NCBI RefSeq assembly: GCF_003149025.1
Contig: NZ_QGDV01000004.1
Location: 186,001 to 250,000, forward strand
Length of the DNA: 64,000 nt
Source of the DNA: Rathayibacter iranicus NCPPB 2253 = VKM Ac-1602
GTDB lineage: Bacteria; Actinomycetota; Actinomycetes; Actinomycetales; Microbacteriaceae
Reading direction: 5' to 3'
Below, piece by piece: positions 19,851 through 29,556 of the stretch (positions are counted from its first letter, which is position 1; the number at the start of each line of letters is the position of its first letter). Made by a program: the position numbers and the translations under genes. Below the pieces are notes generated by a model. It worked only from the letters and a program-made list of their open reading frames with translations. It was not told the DNA's origin and did not search any database.

Positions 19851-21167
19851 ATGTCCGGCTCCCTGAACATCACCTCGGCCACTGTCGACCCGGCCCTGCT
19901 CGACCTACCCTGGAACCTGCGCTTGGACGACTGGCCAGACGAGTACATCGCCGCGCTGCCCAAGGGCATTTCGCGGCACACCGTCCGGTTCGCACACCTC
20001 TCGGGACACGTGGTCGCCGTCAAGGAGACCACCGCCGAGATGTCGCGGCGCGAGTACGAGATGCTTAAGACCCTGCAGCGCCTCGACGTGCCGTGTGTCG
20101 AGCCCGGCGCCGTGATTATCAACCGGACGGACGACGAGGGAGAAGCGCTCCCAGCGGTACTGGTCACCCGCCACCTAAAGTTTTCCCTGCCCTATCGCGC
20201 GCTCTTCTCGCAGACACTCCGCCCCGATACCGCGACTCGTCTCGTGGACGCTTTGGCGCTCCTCCTCGTACGACTGCACGTGATCGGCTTCTTTTGGGGC
20301 GACGTCTCGCTCTCGAATACTCTCTTTCGCCGCGACGCGGGCGCCTTCGCGGCTTACCTCGTTGACGCCGAGACCGGGCAGCTCTACTCGGGCGGCCTGT
20401 CAAACGGGCAGCGCGAGAACGACCTCGAAATTGCGCGCGTGAACATCGCCGGCGAACTGCTCGATCTGGAGGCCGGCGGCCGCATCGACGACGATCTCGA
20501 CCCGATCACGGTGTCGGATGGGATCGTCGCCGCCTACCGGAGTCTGTGGAAGGAGCTGACCGGCGCCGAGTCGTTCTCGACGTCAGAGCGCTGGCGCATC
20601 AATGATCGGGTCAACCGTCTGAACAACCTCGGGTTTGACATTGAGGAGCTGGCAATCAAGACGGATGACGCCGGATCGACGGTGCGAATCCAGCCCAAAG
20701 TCGTCGACGCGGGCCACCATCAGCGACGCCTCCTGCGTCTTACGGGACTCGACGCACAAGAGAACCAGGCGCGACGCCTCCTGAACGACCTCGACTCGTA
20801 CACGGTCACCTATGACAAGCAGAACCTGGACGAGGAGATGGTGGCTCACGAGTGGCTGGCGCAGGTGTTCGAGCCGGTCATCCGCTCGATCCCGCGCGAA
20901 CTCAAAGGGCGGCTGGAGCCAGCGGAAATGTTCCACCAGCTGCTCGAGCACCGCTGGTTCATGTCGCAACAGCAAGCGCGCGATGTCCCCCTGGCGGAGG
21001 CCGTCACCGCCTACGTCAACGACATCCTGCGTTACCGCCGCGACGAGGCAACGGTTATCGCTTCTGCGACTGAGGCGTTGACGCTGCCGAACCTCGTCAT
21101 CGACGAGTCCGGCGACGCCGAGCTGACGGACGAGGACGCTGACGTCGACTGGACGAAGAATATCTAA
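19851..21167 (+). CDS. DUF4032 protein with kinase-like N-terminal domain
   Basis: This 438-residue protein has a kinase-like fold in its first half: VVAVKETT with the ATP-type Lys, then a catalytic-loop-like WGDVSLSNTLF and VDAETGQ in place of the DFG motif. The DUF4032 domain covers the second half (HHQRRLLRLTGLDAQENQAR). The family is conserved in Actinobacteria beside sugar ABC ATPase genes, as here, and its target is unknown. The ATG at 19851 starts just after the msiK terminator. The acidic C-terminus ends in DVDWTKNI. Confidence 0.85.
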   Translation: MSGSLNITSATVDPALLDLPWNLRLDDWPDEYIAALPKGISRHTVRFAHLSGHVVAVKETTAEMSRREYEMLKTLQRLDVPCVEPGAVIINRTDDEGEALPAVLVTRHLKFSLPYRALFSQTLRPDTATRLVDALALLLVRLHVIGFFWGDVSLSNTLFRRDAGAFAAYLVDAETGQLYSGGLSNGQRENDLEIARVNIAGELLDLEAGGRIDDDLDPITVSDGIVAAYRSLWKELTGAESFSTSERWRINDRVNRLNNLGFDIEELAIKTDDAGSTVRIQPKVVDAGHHQRRLLRLTGLDAQENQARRLLNDLDSYTVTYDKQNLDEEMVAHEWLAQVFEPVIRSIPRELKGRLEPAEMFHQLLEHRWFMSQQQARDVPLAEAVTAYVNDILRYRRDEATVIASATEALTLPNLVIDESGDAELTDEDADVDWTKNI

Positions 21168-21171
21168 CTCG

Positions 21172-21211
21172 GACGAGTGGGGCCCGTGCGGCTGCGGCAC
21201 GGGCCCTCGTC
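21172..21211. terminator. Bidirectional hairpin terminator
   Basis: Arms GGGCCCGTGC (21180-21189) and GCACGGGCCC (21197-21206), extended by GACGAG and TCGTC, lie between two convergent genes. Confidence 0.75.
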
Positions 21212-21223
21212 GCGTCCGGGCGA

Positions 21224-22243
21224 CTACTCGCTTGAGGCGCGGAGCTTCGAGATCTCGTAGAGCGCGACCGAGGCCGCGATACCGGCGTTGAGCGACTCCG
21301 TCGCGGAGCTGATCGGGATCGAAACGACCGCATCGCACTGCTCGGCGACGAGGCGCGAGAGGCCCTTGCCCTCGCTCCCGACCACCACCAGGAGCGGACG
21401 GTCGGCAAGCTCGAGTCCCGGCAGGGCGACGTCGCCGTCGCCGTCGAGCCCGATGACGAAAACACCCTCGCGCTTGAAGTCTTTGATCATCGCGGTGAGA
21501 TTCGATGCCATCGCGACAGGAATCCGCGCGGCGGCGCCCGCCGAGGTCTTCCAGGCCGCCGACGTGAGACCGACCGAGCGGCGCTGCGGAACGATAACGC
21601 CCTGCCCGCCAAACGCGGCGACGGAGCGAATGATTGCTCCGAGATTGCGTGGGTCAGTGATGCCGTCGAGCGCAACCAGGAGGGGGACGGCGCCGCGCGA
21701 GACGCTGCGCTCGAGCAGATCGCTGGGGTGGGCATACTCGTAGGGCGGCACCTTGAGCACGAGCCCCTGATGCACGGAGTCGATTCCAGCGAGACGATCG
21801 AGTTCGGGGCGCATGACTTCGAGCACGGGAAGGCCGCGCGCGGTGGCGATCTTGAGCGCCTCCTTGACCCGGTCGTCCATCTCGATGCGGGTCGCCAGAT
21901 AGAGGGTGGTCGCCGGGATGCTGGCGCGCAGCGCCTCAAGGACGGAGTTGCGGCCCGTCACCATCTCGAACTCGTCCCCACTCTTGGGCTTACGTGAGGA
22001 CGCCGGGCGCCCCTGGCCGCGGGCCGCTGCCGAGAGTGCTCCTCCAGGACGGCCCTTTCCTCCTGCAGCGACGAAGCGGTCGCGCGCCAGCTTCGCTTTG
22101 CCTGCCGGGTGGTAGGGCCGGTCCTCGGCCTTTGGGGTGGGCTTTTTGCCTTCGAGAGCCTGACGACCCTGACCGCCTGATCCGACGGCCTTGCCCTTGC
22201 TCTTCTTTCGGACCGCTCCGGGGCGGCCGGGCTTATTCGCCAT
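21224..22243 (-). CDS. rlmB: 23S rRNA 2'-O-ribose methyltransferase (TrmH/SpoU family, RlmB)
   Basis: This 339-residue protein has a basic disordered N-terminus rich in Lys, Gly and Arg, a substrate-binding domain ([15 protein letters not shown]) and a knotted SpoU methyltransferase domain. The SAM-binding motifs are [28 protein letters not shown] and [17 protein letters not shown]. It methylates a ribose in 23S rRNA, G2251 in the reference. ATG 22243 overlaps the cysS stop by 11 bases, so it is translated after cysS, the usual order in Actinobacteria. Confidence 0.92.
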   Translation of the reverse strand: MANKPGRPGAVRKKSKGKAVGSGGQGRQALEGKKPTPKAEDRPYHPAGKAKLARDRFVAAGGKGRPGGALSAAARGQGRPASSRKPKSGDEFEMVTGRNSVLEALRASIPATTLYLATRIEMDDRVKEALKIATARGLPVLEVMRPELDRLAGIDSVHQGLVLKVPPYEYAHPSDLLERSVSRGAVPLLVALDGITDPRNLGAIIRSVAAFGGQGVIVPQRRSVGLTSAAWKTSAGAAARIPVAMASNLTAMIKDFKREGVFVIGLDGDGDVALPGLELADRPLLVVVGSEGKGLSRLVAEQCDAVVSIPISSATESLNAGIAASVALYEISKLRASSE

Positions 22244-23681
22244 CAAGACTCCAATGCGCACCCGTCTGGGTGTCTTCGATCGTGATTCCCGCCGCGGCGA
22301 GATCGGTTCGGATGCGGTCGGCGCTCGCCCAGTCGCGCTGCTCCCGCGCGGTCTGACGCTCAGCTACCAGGCGGTCGACCAGCACGCTGAGCGCACGGTA
22401 CGAGGGCTCGTCGCCGGAGCGCGCCCACTCGGGCGCCTCCGGGTCGATGCCGAGCACACCCGCCATCGCGAGCACCTGGGTGCGCAGGGCCGAGACTGTG
22501 CTGAGATCCTCGGCGTCGAGGGCAGCGTTGCCAGCCCGCACAGTCTCGTGCAGGACACCGATGGCCTGCGGGACAGAGAGGTCGTCGTCCATCGCGTCGG
22601 CGAACTCCTGGGGTACGACCGGCTCGCCGAGGGCAGCGAAGCGCGTGCCCTCGAGCCGGCGGCGGGAGCGGTCGAGGAAGCCCTCGATCCGTTCGAGCGC
22701 TGCGTCGGCCTCTTCAAGAGCACCGTCGTGGAATTCGAGGGTAGAACGGTAGTGAGCCGAGCCGAGGTAGTAGCGGACGACGAGCGGCCGCGCCGAGCCG
22801 AGCAGTTCCGAGGCAAAGACGGAGTTGCCGAGGGACTTGCTCATTTTCTGGCCGGTCACCGAGACGAGTCCGTTGTGCAGCCAGTAGCTCGCGAAGGCGT
22901 GGCCGGCCGCACTCGACTGCGCGAGCTCGTTCTCGTGGTGCGGGAAGCGCAGGTCCAGTCCGCCGCCGTGAATGTCGAACTGCGTGCCGAGGTACTTCGT
23001 CGACATCGCGGAGCACTCGATATGCCAGCCGGGGCGACCGGGGCCCCAGGGCGACGGCCACGAGGCGGACTCCGGCTCGTCGGGCTTGGCTCCCTTCCAG
23101 AGCGCGAAGTCGTGTGGGTCGCGCTTGCCGCGCGGGTCGGCGTCGGTCGCCGCTTCCATGCTCTCAAGCCGCTGCCGAGTGAGGGCGCCGTAGTCGAGCC
23201 AGGAGCGCGTGTCGAAGTACACGTCTCCCGACGGATCGGACGCCGGGTAGGCGTGTCCGCGCTCGATCAGGGTCTGGATGAGGGCAATCATCTCGGCGAT
23301 GCTCGCGGTGGCGCGTGGCTCATAGGTTGGCGGGAGTATTCCCAGTGCTGTGTAGGCGGCGGTGAACTCGAGCTCGACACGGTAGGCCAGCGCCCACCAC
23401 TGCTCCGAGGGGGCGCCCTCTGGAGCCCGACGACGCGACTCCTCGGTGAGCGCCAGAATCTTGTCATCGATGTCGGTGACATTGCGCACGAGCGTGACCT
23501 GATAGCCACGGTACGTCAGCCAGCGGCGCAGCTGGTCGTAGGCGAGCGCTGAGCGGAGGTGGCCGATGTGCGGCGAGGACTGCACGGTGGGTCCGCAGAC
23601 GTACATCCCGACCTCGTTCTCGCGGAGGGGAACGAAATCGACGAGGGCCTGAGCCTTCGAGTCATGCAGTCGCAGAGTCAC
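22233..23681 (-). CDS. cysS: Cysteinyl-tRNA synthetase
   Basis: This 482-residue class I synthetase charges tRNA-Cys. The HIGH motif is at residues 38-41 ([10 protein letters not shown]) and the signature loop is [10 protein letters not shown]. The zinc site includes [14 protein letters not shown] and HHENE. Actinobacteria also have the related MshC of mycothiol synthesis; the tRNA-synthetase length, the full C-terminal anticodon region and the rlmB neighbour identify this one as CysS. ATG 23681 begins [11 protein letters not shown]. Confidence 0.93.
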   Translation of the reverse strand: MTLRLHDSKAQALVDFVPLRENEVGMYVCGPTVQSSPHIGHLRSALAYDQLRRWLTYRGYQVTLVRNVTDIDDKILALTEESRRRAPEGAPSEQWWALAYRVELEFTAAYTALGILPPTYEPRATASIAEMIALIQTLIERGHAYPASDPSGDVYFDTRSWLDYGALTRQRLESMEAATDADPRGKRDPHDFALWKGAKPDEPESASWPSPWGPGRPGWHIECSAMSTKYLGTQFDIHGGGLDLRFPHHENELAQSSAAGHAFASYWLHNGLVSVTGQKMSKSLGNSVFASELLGSARPLVVRYYLGSAHYRSTLEFHDGALEEADAALERIEGFLDRSRRRLEGTRFAALGEPVVPQEFADAMDDDLSVPQAIGVLHETVRAGNAALDAEDLSTVSALRTQVLAMAGVLGIDPEAPEWARSGDEPSYRALSVLVDRLVAERQTAREQRDWASADRIRTDLAAAGITIEDTQTGAHWSLDGE

Positions 23682-23738
23682 GCGGGCGAGTTTACCGGGC
23701 GTACTGGGCCGACCCTTGCCGGGGCTACGGGCTGTGGA

Positions 23739-24905
23739 TTACCTGGCGCTTGCGGGACTGGGGAGGACCAGTGCGGTCGCTGTCGCGGCCACTCCTTCTC
23801 CGCGGCCAGTGAATCCCAGCGCATCAGAGGTCGTGGCGGCGACACTGACCGGGGCACCGAGAAGCCTCGACAGCAGGCGCTGCGCCTCCTCCCGCCGCGG
23901 CGAAAACGTCGGGCGGTTACCGATCAGCTGCACCGCCACGTTGCCGATCGTGAAGCCGGCGGCCTCGACCAGCTCTCGGGTGGCGCGGAGGAAGACCTCG
24001 CCGTGAGCGTTCTCGAAGCGCGGGTCGGCGGTGCCGAAGCGTGAGCCGATGTCGCCAAGCCCGGCGGCGGCCAGCAGTGCGTCGCAGATCGCGTGGGCGA
24101 CGGGATCGCCGTCGCTGTGTCCCGAGAGCCCGCCCTCCCCAGGCCAGTGCAGGCCGGCGAGCCAGAGCGGCGAGTCGTCGTCAAAGGCGTGCACGTCGGT
24201 GCCGATACCCACCCGCGGCACGATGACGGCATGCGCGGGAGCGAGGATCTGCTCCGCTCGCGCAAGATCCCAGGGCGTCGTGATCTTGAAGGCGAGCGGA
24301 TCCCCGTCGATGACGACGCAGGCCCCGCCCTGAGAGGCGAGCAGTGCAGCGTCGTCGGTGAACTCCTCCTCGGTGTCGGCGTAGGCCTCGTCGAGCAGGT
24401 CTCGCGGGAAGCCCTGCGGCGTCTGCACCGCCGCGAGCTGCGAGCGATCGACCGTGCCGAGGATCACACTGTCCGCGTCGATCCGCTTGATGGTGTCGGT
24501 GACGGGAAGACCGGGGATCACTCCGCCTCCGCTCGCGCGTACCGCCGCGATAACGCGCTCGAACTGGCGAAGCGGAGTGAGCGCGCGCGCGGCATCGTGG
24601 ACGAGGACCACGTCGATGCTCGGAGCGAGCGTCACGAGACCACGGGCAACCGACTCCTGCCGGGTGGCGCCTCCAGCGACGACGTTCACGGTGCCGTCAG
24701 CCGCACCGGCGGTCCGGGCCAGCGCGATCGTCTCGTCGATGAGGGTGGTGGGCGCCACGATGACGATCTGCACGGGCTCGGCGAGCATGAGCACGGTGCG
24801 GAGGCTGCGCTCGAGGATCGTCGTCCCCGCGCACTCGACGTAGGCCTTGGGCCGCTCGCGCCCGAGCCGGGTGCCGCTGCCGGCGGCGACCAGGACGACC
24901 GCCAC
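23739..24905 (-). CDS. ispDF: Bifunctional IspD-IspF (MEP isoprenoid pathway)
   Basis: This 388-residue fusion has IspD at about residues 1-225 (nucleotide loop [20 protein letters not shown]), which makes CDP-methylerythritol. IspF occupies about 228-388 (GIGTDVHAF with metal ligands, then [17 protein letters not shown]), which forms the cyclic diphosphate. The fused form is common in Micrococcales. The start is GTG 24905, 24 bases after the carD stop, so carD and ispDF form one unit. No other ATG or GTG lies between the carD stop and this codon in frame. Confidence 0.93.
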   Translation of the reverse strand: MAVVLVAAGSGTRLGRERPKAYVECAGTTILERSLRTVLMLAEPVQIVIVAPTTLIDETIALARTAGAADGTVNVVAGGATRQESVARGLVTLAPSIDVVLVHDAARALTPLRQFERVIAAVRASGGGVIPGLPVTDTIKRIDADSVILGTVDRSQLAAVQTPQGFPRDLLDEAYADTEEEFTDDAALLASQGGACVVIDGDPLAFKITTPWDLARAEQILAPAHAVIVPRVGIGTDVHAFDDDSPLWLAGLHWPGEGGLSGHSDGDPVAHAICDALLAAAGLGDIGSRFGTADPRFENAHGEVFLRATRELVEAAGFTIGNVAVQLIGNRPTFSPRREEAQRLLSRLLGAPVSVAATTSDALGFTGRGEGVAATATALVLPSPASAR

Positions 24906-24928
24906 GGTGGGTGGAGTAGTCAGCGTGC

Positions 24929-25411
24929 TCAGGATGCGAGAACCTCGTCAAGGAGCAGCGACGCTGCATCCTCGTCAGTCTTTTCGGCGAGGGCGAGCTC
25001 GGAGACCAGAATCTGCCGGGCCTTCGCGAGCATGCTCTTCTCACCCGCCGAAAGGCCACGATCGCGGTCGCGGCGGGTGAGGTCGCGGACGACCTCGGAG
25101 ACTCTCACGACGTCGCCGGAGCCGAGCTTCTCGAGATTGGCCTTGTAGCGGCGGGACCAGTTCGTGGGCTCCTCGACGACCTCGGCGCGCAAGACCTCGA
25201 ACACGCGTTCCACGCCCTCGCGCCCGATAACGTCACGGACGCCCACCAGATCGACGTTGTCGGCGGGAACCTCGATGACAAGGTCGCCCTGGGCGACTCG
25301 GAGCTTGAGGTAGGTCTTCTCCTGGCCCTTGATCGTGCGGGTCTTCACCTCGGCGATCGTGGCGGCTCCGTGATGGGGATAGACGACTGTCTCTCCGACC
25401 TCGAACTGCAT
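24929..25411 (-). CDS. carD: CarD-family RNA polymerase-binding transcription factor
   Basis: This 160-residue protein has the N-terminal RNA-polymerase-interacting Tudor-like domain ([17 protein letters not shown]) and a helical DNA-binding domain with the conserved Trp in [15 protein letters not shown]. CarD steadies open promoter complexes of the housekeeping sigma factor, rRNA promoters in particular. ATG 25411 is the conserved start; the longer frame upstream has no match. It is divergent from the lipoprotein gene at 25572. Confidence 0.93.
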   Translation of the reverse strand: MQFEVGETVVYPHHGAATIAEVKTRTIKGQEKTYLKLRVAQGDLVIEVPADNVDLVGVRDVIGREGVERVFEVLRAEVVEEPTNWSRRYKANLEKLGSGDVVRVSEVVRDLTRRDRDRGLSAGEKSMLAKARQILVSELALAEKTDEDAASLLLDEVLAS

Positions 25412-25571
25412 GCGACGTCCTTTCAGCGGCGGATAGACTAACATGCGCACCAAGCAGGAGGAGGGCCGGCCAGGCGGGGCCGCAACTCTCGCTACGCTAG
25501 CCTGGTATCGGCTCGTGCACAGTGACTCCGCCCTGTCCGGGGCGAGCAGGGCCGACGATCTGGAGGATCCT

Positions 25572-26135
25572 GTGAAGGCGCGTATCGCTGCATCCGTCGT
25601 TCTCGCGGTCGGCGTCGCCCTCGCTACCGCCGGCTGCAACCTGGTCGCTCCGCAGGCGACTCGCAAGATCTACGACCCCAGCGATGGCGTCGGTGCGACA
25701 ATCGGCGATCTTGCCATCCGCAACGCGATGATCATTTCGGACGACGGCGAGCTGGGCACCCTTGTCGTGACATTCGTGAACTCCACCGACGAGTCGCTGA
25801 GCGTCGAGGTGCAGTATGAGGGTGCCGCGGGCCGCACGAACGACACCGTCGATGCCGTCCCCGGCCGCACAGAGGTCCGCCCCGATAGCACCGAGGCAGT
25901 CCAGATGGATGGCATCGACACGATCCCGGGAGGTCTCCTCCCTGTCTATTTCCAGTACGGCTCTGAAGAGGGCAAGGAACTCCTGGTCCCCGTCCTCACG
26001 AACGCCCTCGAGGCCTACTCGACGCTGACCCCCGCACCCTCCGCGACTCCCACCCGCACCCCAACACCAAACCCCGCCCTGACGGCGCTCCCCACCCCCA
26101 CGTCCGACCCCGGCGTCGACGCCCCCACCGAGTAG
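25572..26135 (+). CDS. Predicted lipoprotein
   Basis: This 187-residue protein has an N-terminal signal with lipobox (ALATAGC, lipid-modified Cys at about residue 22), a beta-rich domain ([20 protein letters not shown]) and a Pro/Thr-rich tail full of TPTP repeats. It starts at GTG 25572 after GGAGGATCCT. Divergent position from carD is common in Microbacteriaceae. It is a surface lipoprotein of unknown function; the domain resembles small copper-chaperone-like folds only in size, so I make no claim. Confidence 0.75.
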   Translation: MKARIAASVVLAVGVALATAGCNLVAPQATRKIYDPSDGVGATIGDLAIRNAMIISDDGELGTLVVTFVNSTDESLSVEVQYEGAAGRTNDTVDAVPGRTEVRPDSTEAVQMDGIDTIPGGLLPVYFQYGSEEGKELLVPVLTNALEAYSTLTPAPSATPTRTPTPNPALTALPTPTSDPGVDAPTE

Positions 26136-26180
26136 CCTCCTCCCCCTTTTCTTTCTTTCCTTCTCTCACCCCAAGAAGAT

Positions 26181-26366
26181 CGCGGGCCCTGGTGGGGTGA
26201 GCTGCAAGGCGGAGGAGGGCGCGATACCGGAGGTATCGCAACTGACGACAACGCCGCAGATCACCCCACCAGGGCCCGCGAGGTGAGCTGCAAGGTGGAG
26301 GAAGGCGCGATACCGGAGGTATCGCAACCGACGACAACGCCGCAGATCACCCCACCAGGGCCCGCG
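26181..26366. repeat. Tandem structured repeat element, copies 2 and 3
   Basis: Copy 2 has perfect 20-bp outer arms (26181-26200 and 26261-26280) around a core with the hairpin GCGATACC...GGTATCGC. Copy 3 follows with an 86-base period (core from 26287, right arm 26347-26366) but lacks most of its own left arm. Its right arm is identical to that of copy 2. The block fills the gap between the convergent lipoprotein and regX3 genes and ends one base before the regX3 stop codon. The core matches copy 1 at 2.8 kb. Confidence 0.8.
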
Positions 26367-26367
26367 A

Positions 26368-27045
26368 TCAGGCGTCGAAGCGGTAGCCGAGGCCGCGGAC
26401 AGTAACCAAGAGCACTGGCTCCTTCGGCGTCTTCTCAATCTTGGAGCGGATCCGCTTCACGTGGACGTCGAGGGTCTTCGTATCGCCGAAGTAGTCGCTG
26501 CCCCAGACGCGGTCGATGAGCTGGCCGCGGGTGAGGACGCGGCCAGCGTTGCGCAACAGCATCTCGAGGAGTTCGAATTCCTTGAGAGGCATCGCGGTTT
26601 CGACGCCGTCGACCTCGACGGTGTGGCGTTCGATATCCATGCGGACGGGTCCGGCGACGACGATGCGCTCCTCTCCCGGGTCCTCGGTGCGGCGGCGGAG
26701 GACGGCGCGGATGCGTGCGAGTAGCTCGCGTGTCGAGTAGGGCTTGGTGACGTAGTCGTCGGCGCCGAGTTCGAGACCGACGACGATGTCCACCTCGGAG
26801 TCCTTTGCGGTGACCATGATGATCGGCACGGAGGAGCGAGTGCGGATCTCGCGGCAGACCTCGGTGCCGGGCATGCCGGGGAGCATCAGGTCGAGCAGGA
26901 TCAAGTCGTATTCGCCGTCGTCGAACGCGGTGACGGCGCGGTTGCCGTCCTCGGCGACGGTGACGTCGTAGCCTTCGCGTTCGAGCAGGTAGCTGAGGGG
27001 CTCGCTGAGGGCGCTCTCGTCCTCGACGAGCAGGATGCTGGTCAC
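26368..27045 (-). CDS. regX3: Response regulator RegX3 (phosphate response)
   Basis: This 225-residue OmpR-family regulator has phospho-acceptor D52 (LILLDLMLPGMPG), Lys in YVTKPYS and a winged helix with WGSDYFGDTKTLDVHVKRIR, the RegX3/PhoP signature of Actinobacteria. It controls phosphate-starvation genes through GTTCAC-type direct repeats; such repeats occur before pstS, before ppk and between senX3 and phoU in this window. ATG 27045 overlaps the senX3 stop by four bases. Confidence 0.92.
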   Translation of the reverse strand: MTSILLVEDESALSEPLSYLLEREGYDVTVAEDGNRAVTAFDDGEYDLILLDLMLPGMPGTEVCREIRTRSSVPIIMVTAKDSEVDIVVGLELGADDYVTKPYSTRELLARIRAVLRRRTEDPGEERIVVAGPVRMDIERHTVEVDGVETAMPLKEFELLEMLLRNAGRVLTRGQLIDRVWGSDYFGDTKTLDVHVKRIRSKIEKTPKEPVLLVTVRGLGYRFDA

Positions 27046-28211
27046 GCGTGTTCTCCTATCGGGGCCGTCGCCGCGAAGGGCGTCCTGGCCGGGTCTGCTT
27101 CGGGGAGCCGGATGGTGAAGGTGGAGCCGCGGCCGGGCTTGGACCAGACGCGGACGTCGCCGCCATGGTTCTGCACGGCGTGCTTAACGATGCTGAGGCC
27201 GAGGCCGGTGCCGCCGGTATGGCGGGAACGTGCCTGGTCGACGCGGTAGAAGCGCTCGAACACCCGGTCGAGGTCCTCCTCCGGGATGCCGATGCCCTGG
27301 TCGGTGACCGCGATCTCGACGACGCCACCGGTGGATCGAACGCCGATCCCGACCCGGGAGCCGGCCGGCGAGTACTGGATCGCGTTCGCGAGAAGGTTGT
27401 GCAGCGCCGAGACGAGAATCTTTTCTTGTCCAACGACGTATGCCCTCTTCATCCCGCCTTTCACCAGGCTGACGTCGTGCGACTCCGCCATCACATGGGT
27501 GGTCTCGAGGGCGGAGGTGACGATGTCGTCGACACGGATGATGTCCGAGGACCGGGCGACGTCGGTCGCCTGAAGACGGGAGAGTTCGATGATCTCACGG
27601 GTGATCTTGGCGAGGCGGTGCGACTCCTGGGTCAGGCGGTGGGCGAAACGACGCACCTGCTGCGGGTCGTCGGCGGCGGAGTCGAGCGCCTCAGCCAGCA
27701 GGCCGACCGCTCCGATCGGAGTCTTCAGTTCGTGCGAGATATTCGCGACGAAGTCCCGGCGCACCGCTTCCAGCCGGCGGGCCTCGGTGTGGTCCTCGGC
27801 GATCACCAGGACGAAGCGCGAGCCGAGGCGGGTGGCGCGCACGACAAGGGTGACGGCGGCGTCCGAGAGAGGGCTTGTGGGGAGTTCAAGGTCCTGTTCG
27901 ATGTCGTCGCCGAAACGGCGCACCCGGTCGACGATTGCAACGAGGTCAGGGTGCAGGATCGTGTCCTGCGTGACCAGGCCGAGCGCGACGGCACGGGACG
28001 ACGCCTTGAGCACGTTGTGCGACGGATCCGTCACGAAGGCCGGCGCGCCGACCGCGTCGATAATTGCGTCGATCCCCTCGGGGACGCTGACCGAGACGAC
28101 CTCTGCGGCGATGCGGCCCTGACGCGCCGCGAGCGTCACGACGGTGGTGAGGAGGATCCCGATCGCCACACCGAGCACGAGCGACAGCACCACGATCAAG
28201 CCCGAATCCAC
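27042..28211 (-). CDS. senX3: Sensor histidine kinase SenX3
   Basis: This 389-residue kinase has an N-terminal membrane helix (residues 5-28), a PAS-like domain at about 45-140 (GIDAIIDAVGAPAFVTDPS), HisKA with H160 in VANISHELKTP, and a HATPase domain (NAIQYSPAGS, GTGLGLSIVKH). It phosphorylates RegX3 when phosphate is low; in other Actinobacteria PhoU and the Pst transporter keep it off. It starts at ATG 28211, is divergent from phoU and comes first in the operon with regX3. Confidence 0.92.
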   Translation of the reverse strand: MDSGLIVVLSLVLGVAIGILLTTVVTLAARQGRIAAEVVSVSVPEGIDAIIDAVGAPAFVTDPSHNVLKASSRAVALGLVTQDTILHPDLVAIVDRVRRFGDDIEQDLELPTSPLSDAAVTLVVRATRLGSRFVLVIAEDHTEARRLEAVRRDFVANISHELKTPIGAVGLLAEALDSAADDPQQVRRFAHRLTQESHRLAKITREIIELSRLQATDVARSSDIIRVDDIVTSALETTHVMAESHDVSLVKGGMKRAYVVGQEKILVSALHNLLANAIQYSPAGSRVGIGVRSTGGVVEIAVTDQGIGIPEEDLDRVFERFYRVDQARSRHTGGTGLGLSIVKHAVQNHGGDVRVWSKPGRGSTFTIRLPEADPARTPFAATAPIGEHA

Positions 28212-28281
28212 GGACCAAGGCTAACCATCCACCGAGCGTCCCCCTACCGGATGCCTGCCACACCACCGCGGGCCGAGTACT

Positions 28282-28314
28282 GTTCACACCTCCGGCACCG
28301 TGCGTTAACCTGCC
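28282..28314. promoter_or_regulatory. Possible PHO box between senX3 and phoU
   Basis: Three 11-base units in phase (GTTCACACCTC, CGGCACCGTGC, GTTAACCTGCC) resemble the GTTCACC direct repeats bound by actinobacterial PhoP/RegX3. The middle unit is weak. The position in the divergent promoter suits autoregulation. Confidence 0.45.
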
Positions 28315-28430
28315 GTGGTCATCATGACTGCGCCTGCGCCCGTGGAGTGCAGTCGAAGCGGACGCGCGATGTGCGCGCCGCAGATCCGGCGCCGTCGTCC
28401 GCGAGCACCATAGAGAGGGTCGATCACCAG

Positions 28431-29072
28431 ATGCGTGAAGTTTTCCAGCAGGAGCTAGCTGAGGTCCAAGAACGTCTCGTCGAGATCTCCGGACTCGTCG
28501 AGATCGCCATCGAGAAGGCGACTCAGGCGTTCAACCATTCCGACGTGACCCTCGCTGAAGAAGTCATCGCGAACGACGCGCACATCGACGAGTTGGCGAT
28601 CAGCCTCGATGAGCTCGCCATCGACATCCTCGCCCGCCAGAACCCGGTAGCCCGCGACCTGCGCATCGTGGTCTCGGCCCTGCGCATCAGCGCCTCCCTC
28701 GAGCGGATGGGGGACATTGCCGAGCACATCGCGCAGCTCTCGCGCTACCGCTTCCCCGACAAGGTGGTTCCCAAGAGCCTGCGGCCGACCTTCGTCGAGA
28801 TGGGACGCCTCGACGTGGTCGTCGCACACAAGCTGACTGAGCTGCTCCGCTCGCAGGACCCCCGCATCGCGGAGGAGATCCGCGACGAAGACGACAAGAT
28901 CGATGAGCTGCACGTCAGCGTCTTCGACAAGGTCCTCAGCGAGGCATGGAAAGGCCAGGCCGCTGACACTGTCGACGCGACCCTCGCGAGCCGCTATCAC
29001 GAGCGCTTCGCGGACCACGCGGTGTCCATCGCCAAGAAAGTCCAGTACCTGATTTCGGGCGACTGGGGCTGA
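28431..29072 (+). CDS. phoU: Phosphate-signalling protein PhoU
   Basis: This 213-residue all-helical protein has two PhoU repeats (EKATQAFNHSD, RDLRIVVSALRISASLERMGD in the first and RYHERFADHAVSIAKKV in the second) with the metal-binding E/D clusters. It links the Pst transporter to SenX3 and restrains the phosphate response. ATG 28431 begins MREVFQQELAEVQ, the usual start. It lies far from pstSCAB and divergent from senX3, an arrangement common in Actinobacteria. Confidence 0.93.
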   Translation: MREVFQQELAEVQERLVEISGLVEIAIEKATQAFNHSDVTLAEEVIANDAHIDELAISLDELAIDILARQNPVARDLRIVVSALRISASLERMGDIAEHIAQLSRYRFPDKVVPKSLRPTFVEMGRLDVVVAHKLTELLRSQDPRIAEEIRDEDDKIDELHVSVFDKVLSEAWKGQAADTVDATLASRYHERFADHAVSIAKKVQYLISGDWG

Positions 29073-29078
29073 GTTGTT

Positions 29079-29110
29079 GTGGTGGAGTCGCGCGAGCGCG
29101 ACTCCACCAC
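29079..29110 (+). terminator. Hairpin terminator after phoU
   Basis: A perfect 14-bp stem (GTGGTGGAGTCGCG with its complement) with a four-base loop starts 6 bases after the phoU stop. No T tract follows. Confidence 0.75.
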
Positions 29111-29146
29111 GGGTGGCTCTCTAAGAGCGTTATTCATAAGGTTTTA

Positions 29147-29314
29147 TCAGCCGCGTCGATAAAGTTCGAGGCGGGTGACTGCACGAATGAGATTGGGAAG
29201 TTCTGTGAGGGGGCCGCGATAGCCGATCTTAATGATCTTCCAGTTCCTGCACGCCGAAAGCATCGCGGCATCCCCCGACGTCGAATCAAAACCAAGCCTC
29301 TCCAATCCGGACAC
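29147..29314 (-). pseudogene. Possible C-terminal fragment of a leucine-rich protein
   Basis: A 55-codon minus-strand frame from GTG 29314 reads with regularly spaced leucines (GLERLGFDSTSGDAAMLSAC, then WKIIKIGYRGPLTELPNLIR). It resembles the last turns of a leucine-rich-repeat-like protein. An in-frame stop lies just upstream of the GTG and no longer frame exists, so it is either a very small gene or a remnant. Base composition around it (many A/T runs) differs from the neighbours. Confidence 0.35.
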
Positions 29315-29556
29315 GGAATCTCGGGCTCGTCACACCGCCTCGGGCGTGCGGCGCTCGACTGGTCCTGCGAGCCGGGCACGTTCGTGCGAGCCGGAGCGGC
29401 AGGCTACGACCGCGCTGCGGGCAGTCGCTGCAAGGCTGAGGGGTGCGGCCCGACGGTGTCGTCGGCGGTCCCGTCACGGCGGGCGCTCCAGGCACCTCCG
29501 GTGAGAGCGCCGCTGCGTCGCCGGGAGCGAGACCGAGCGGATGAGAGACTGGTCAG
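29315..29556. other. Gap before the acetyltransferase gene, no supportable gene
   Basis: Short frames occur on both strands here, but none carries a motif or a ribosome-binding site. With the leucine-rich fragment next to it, the stretch looks like decayed accessory DNA. Confidence 0.35.
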
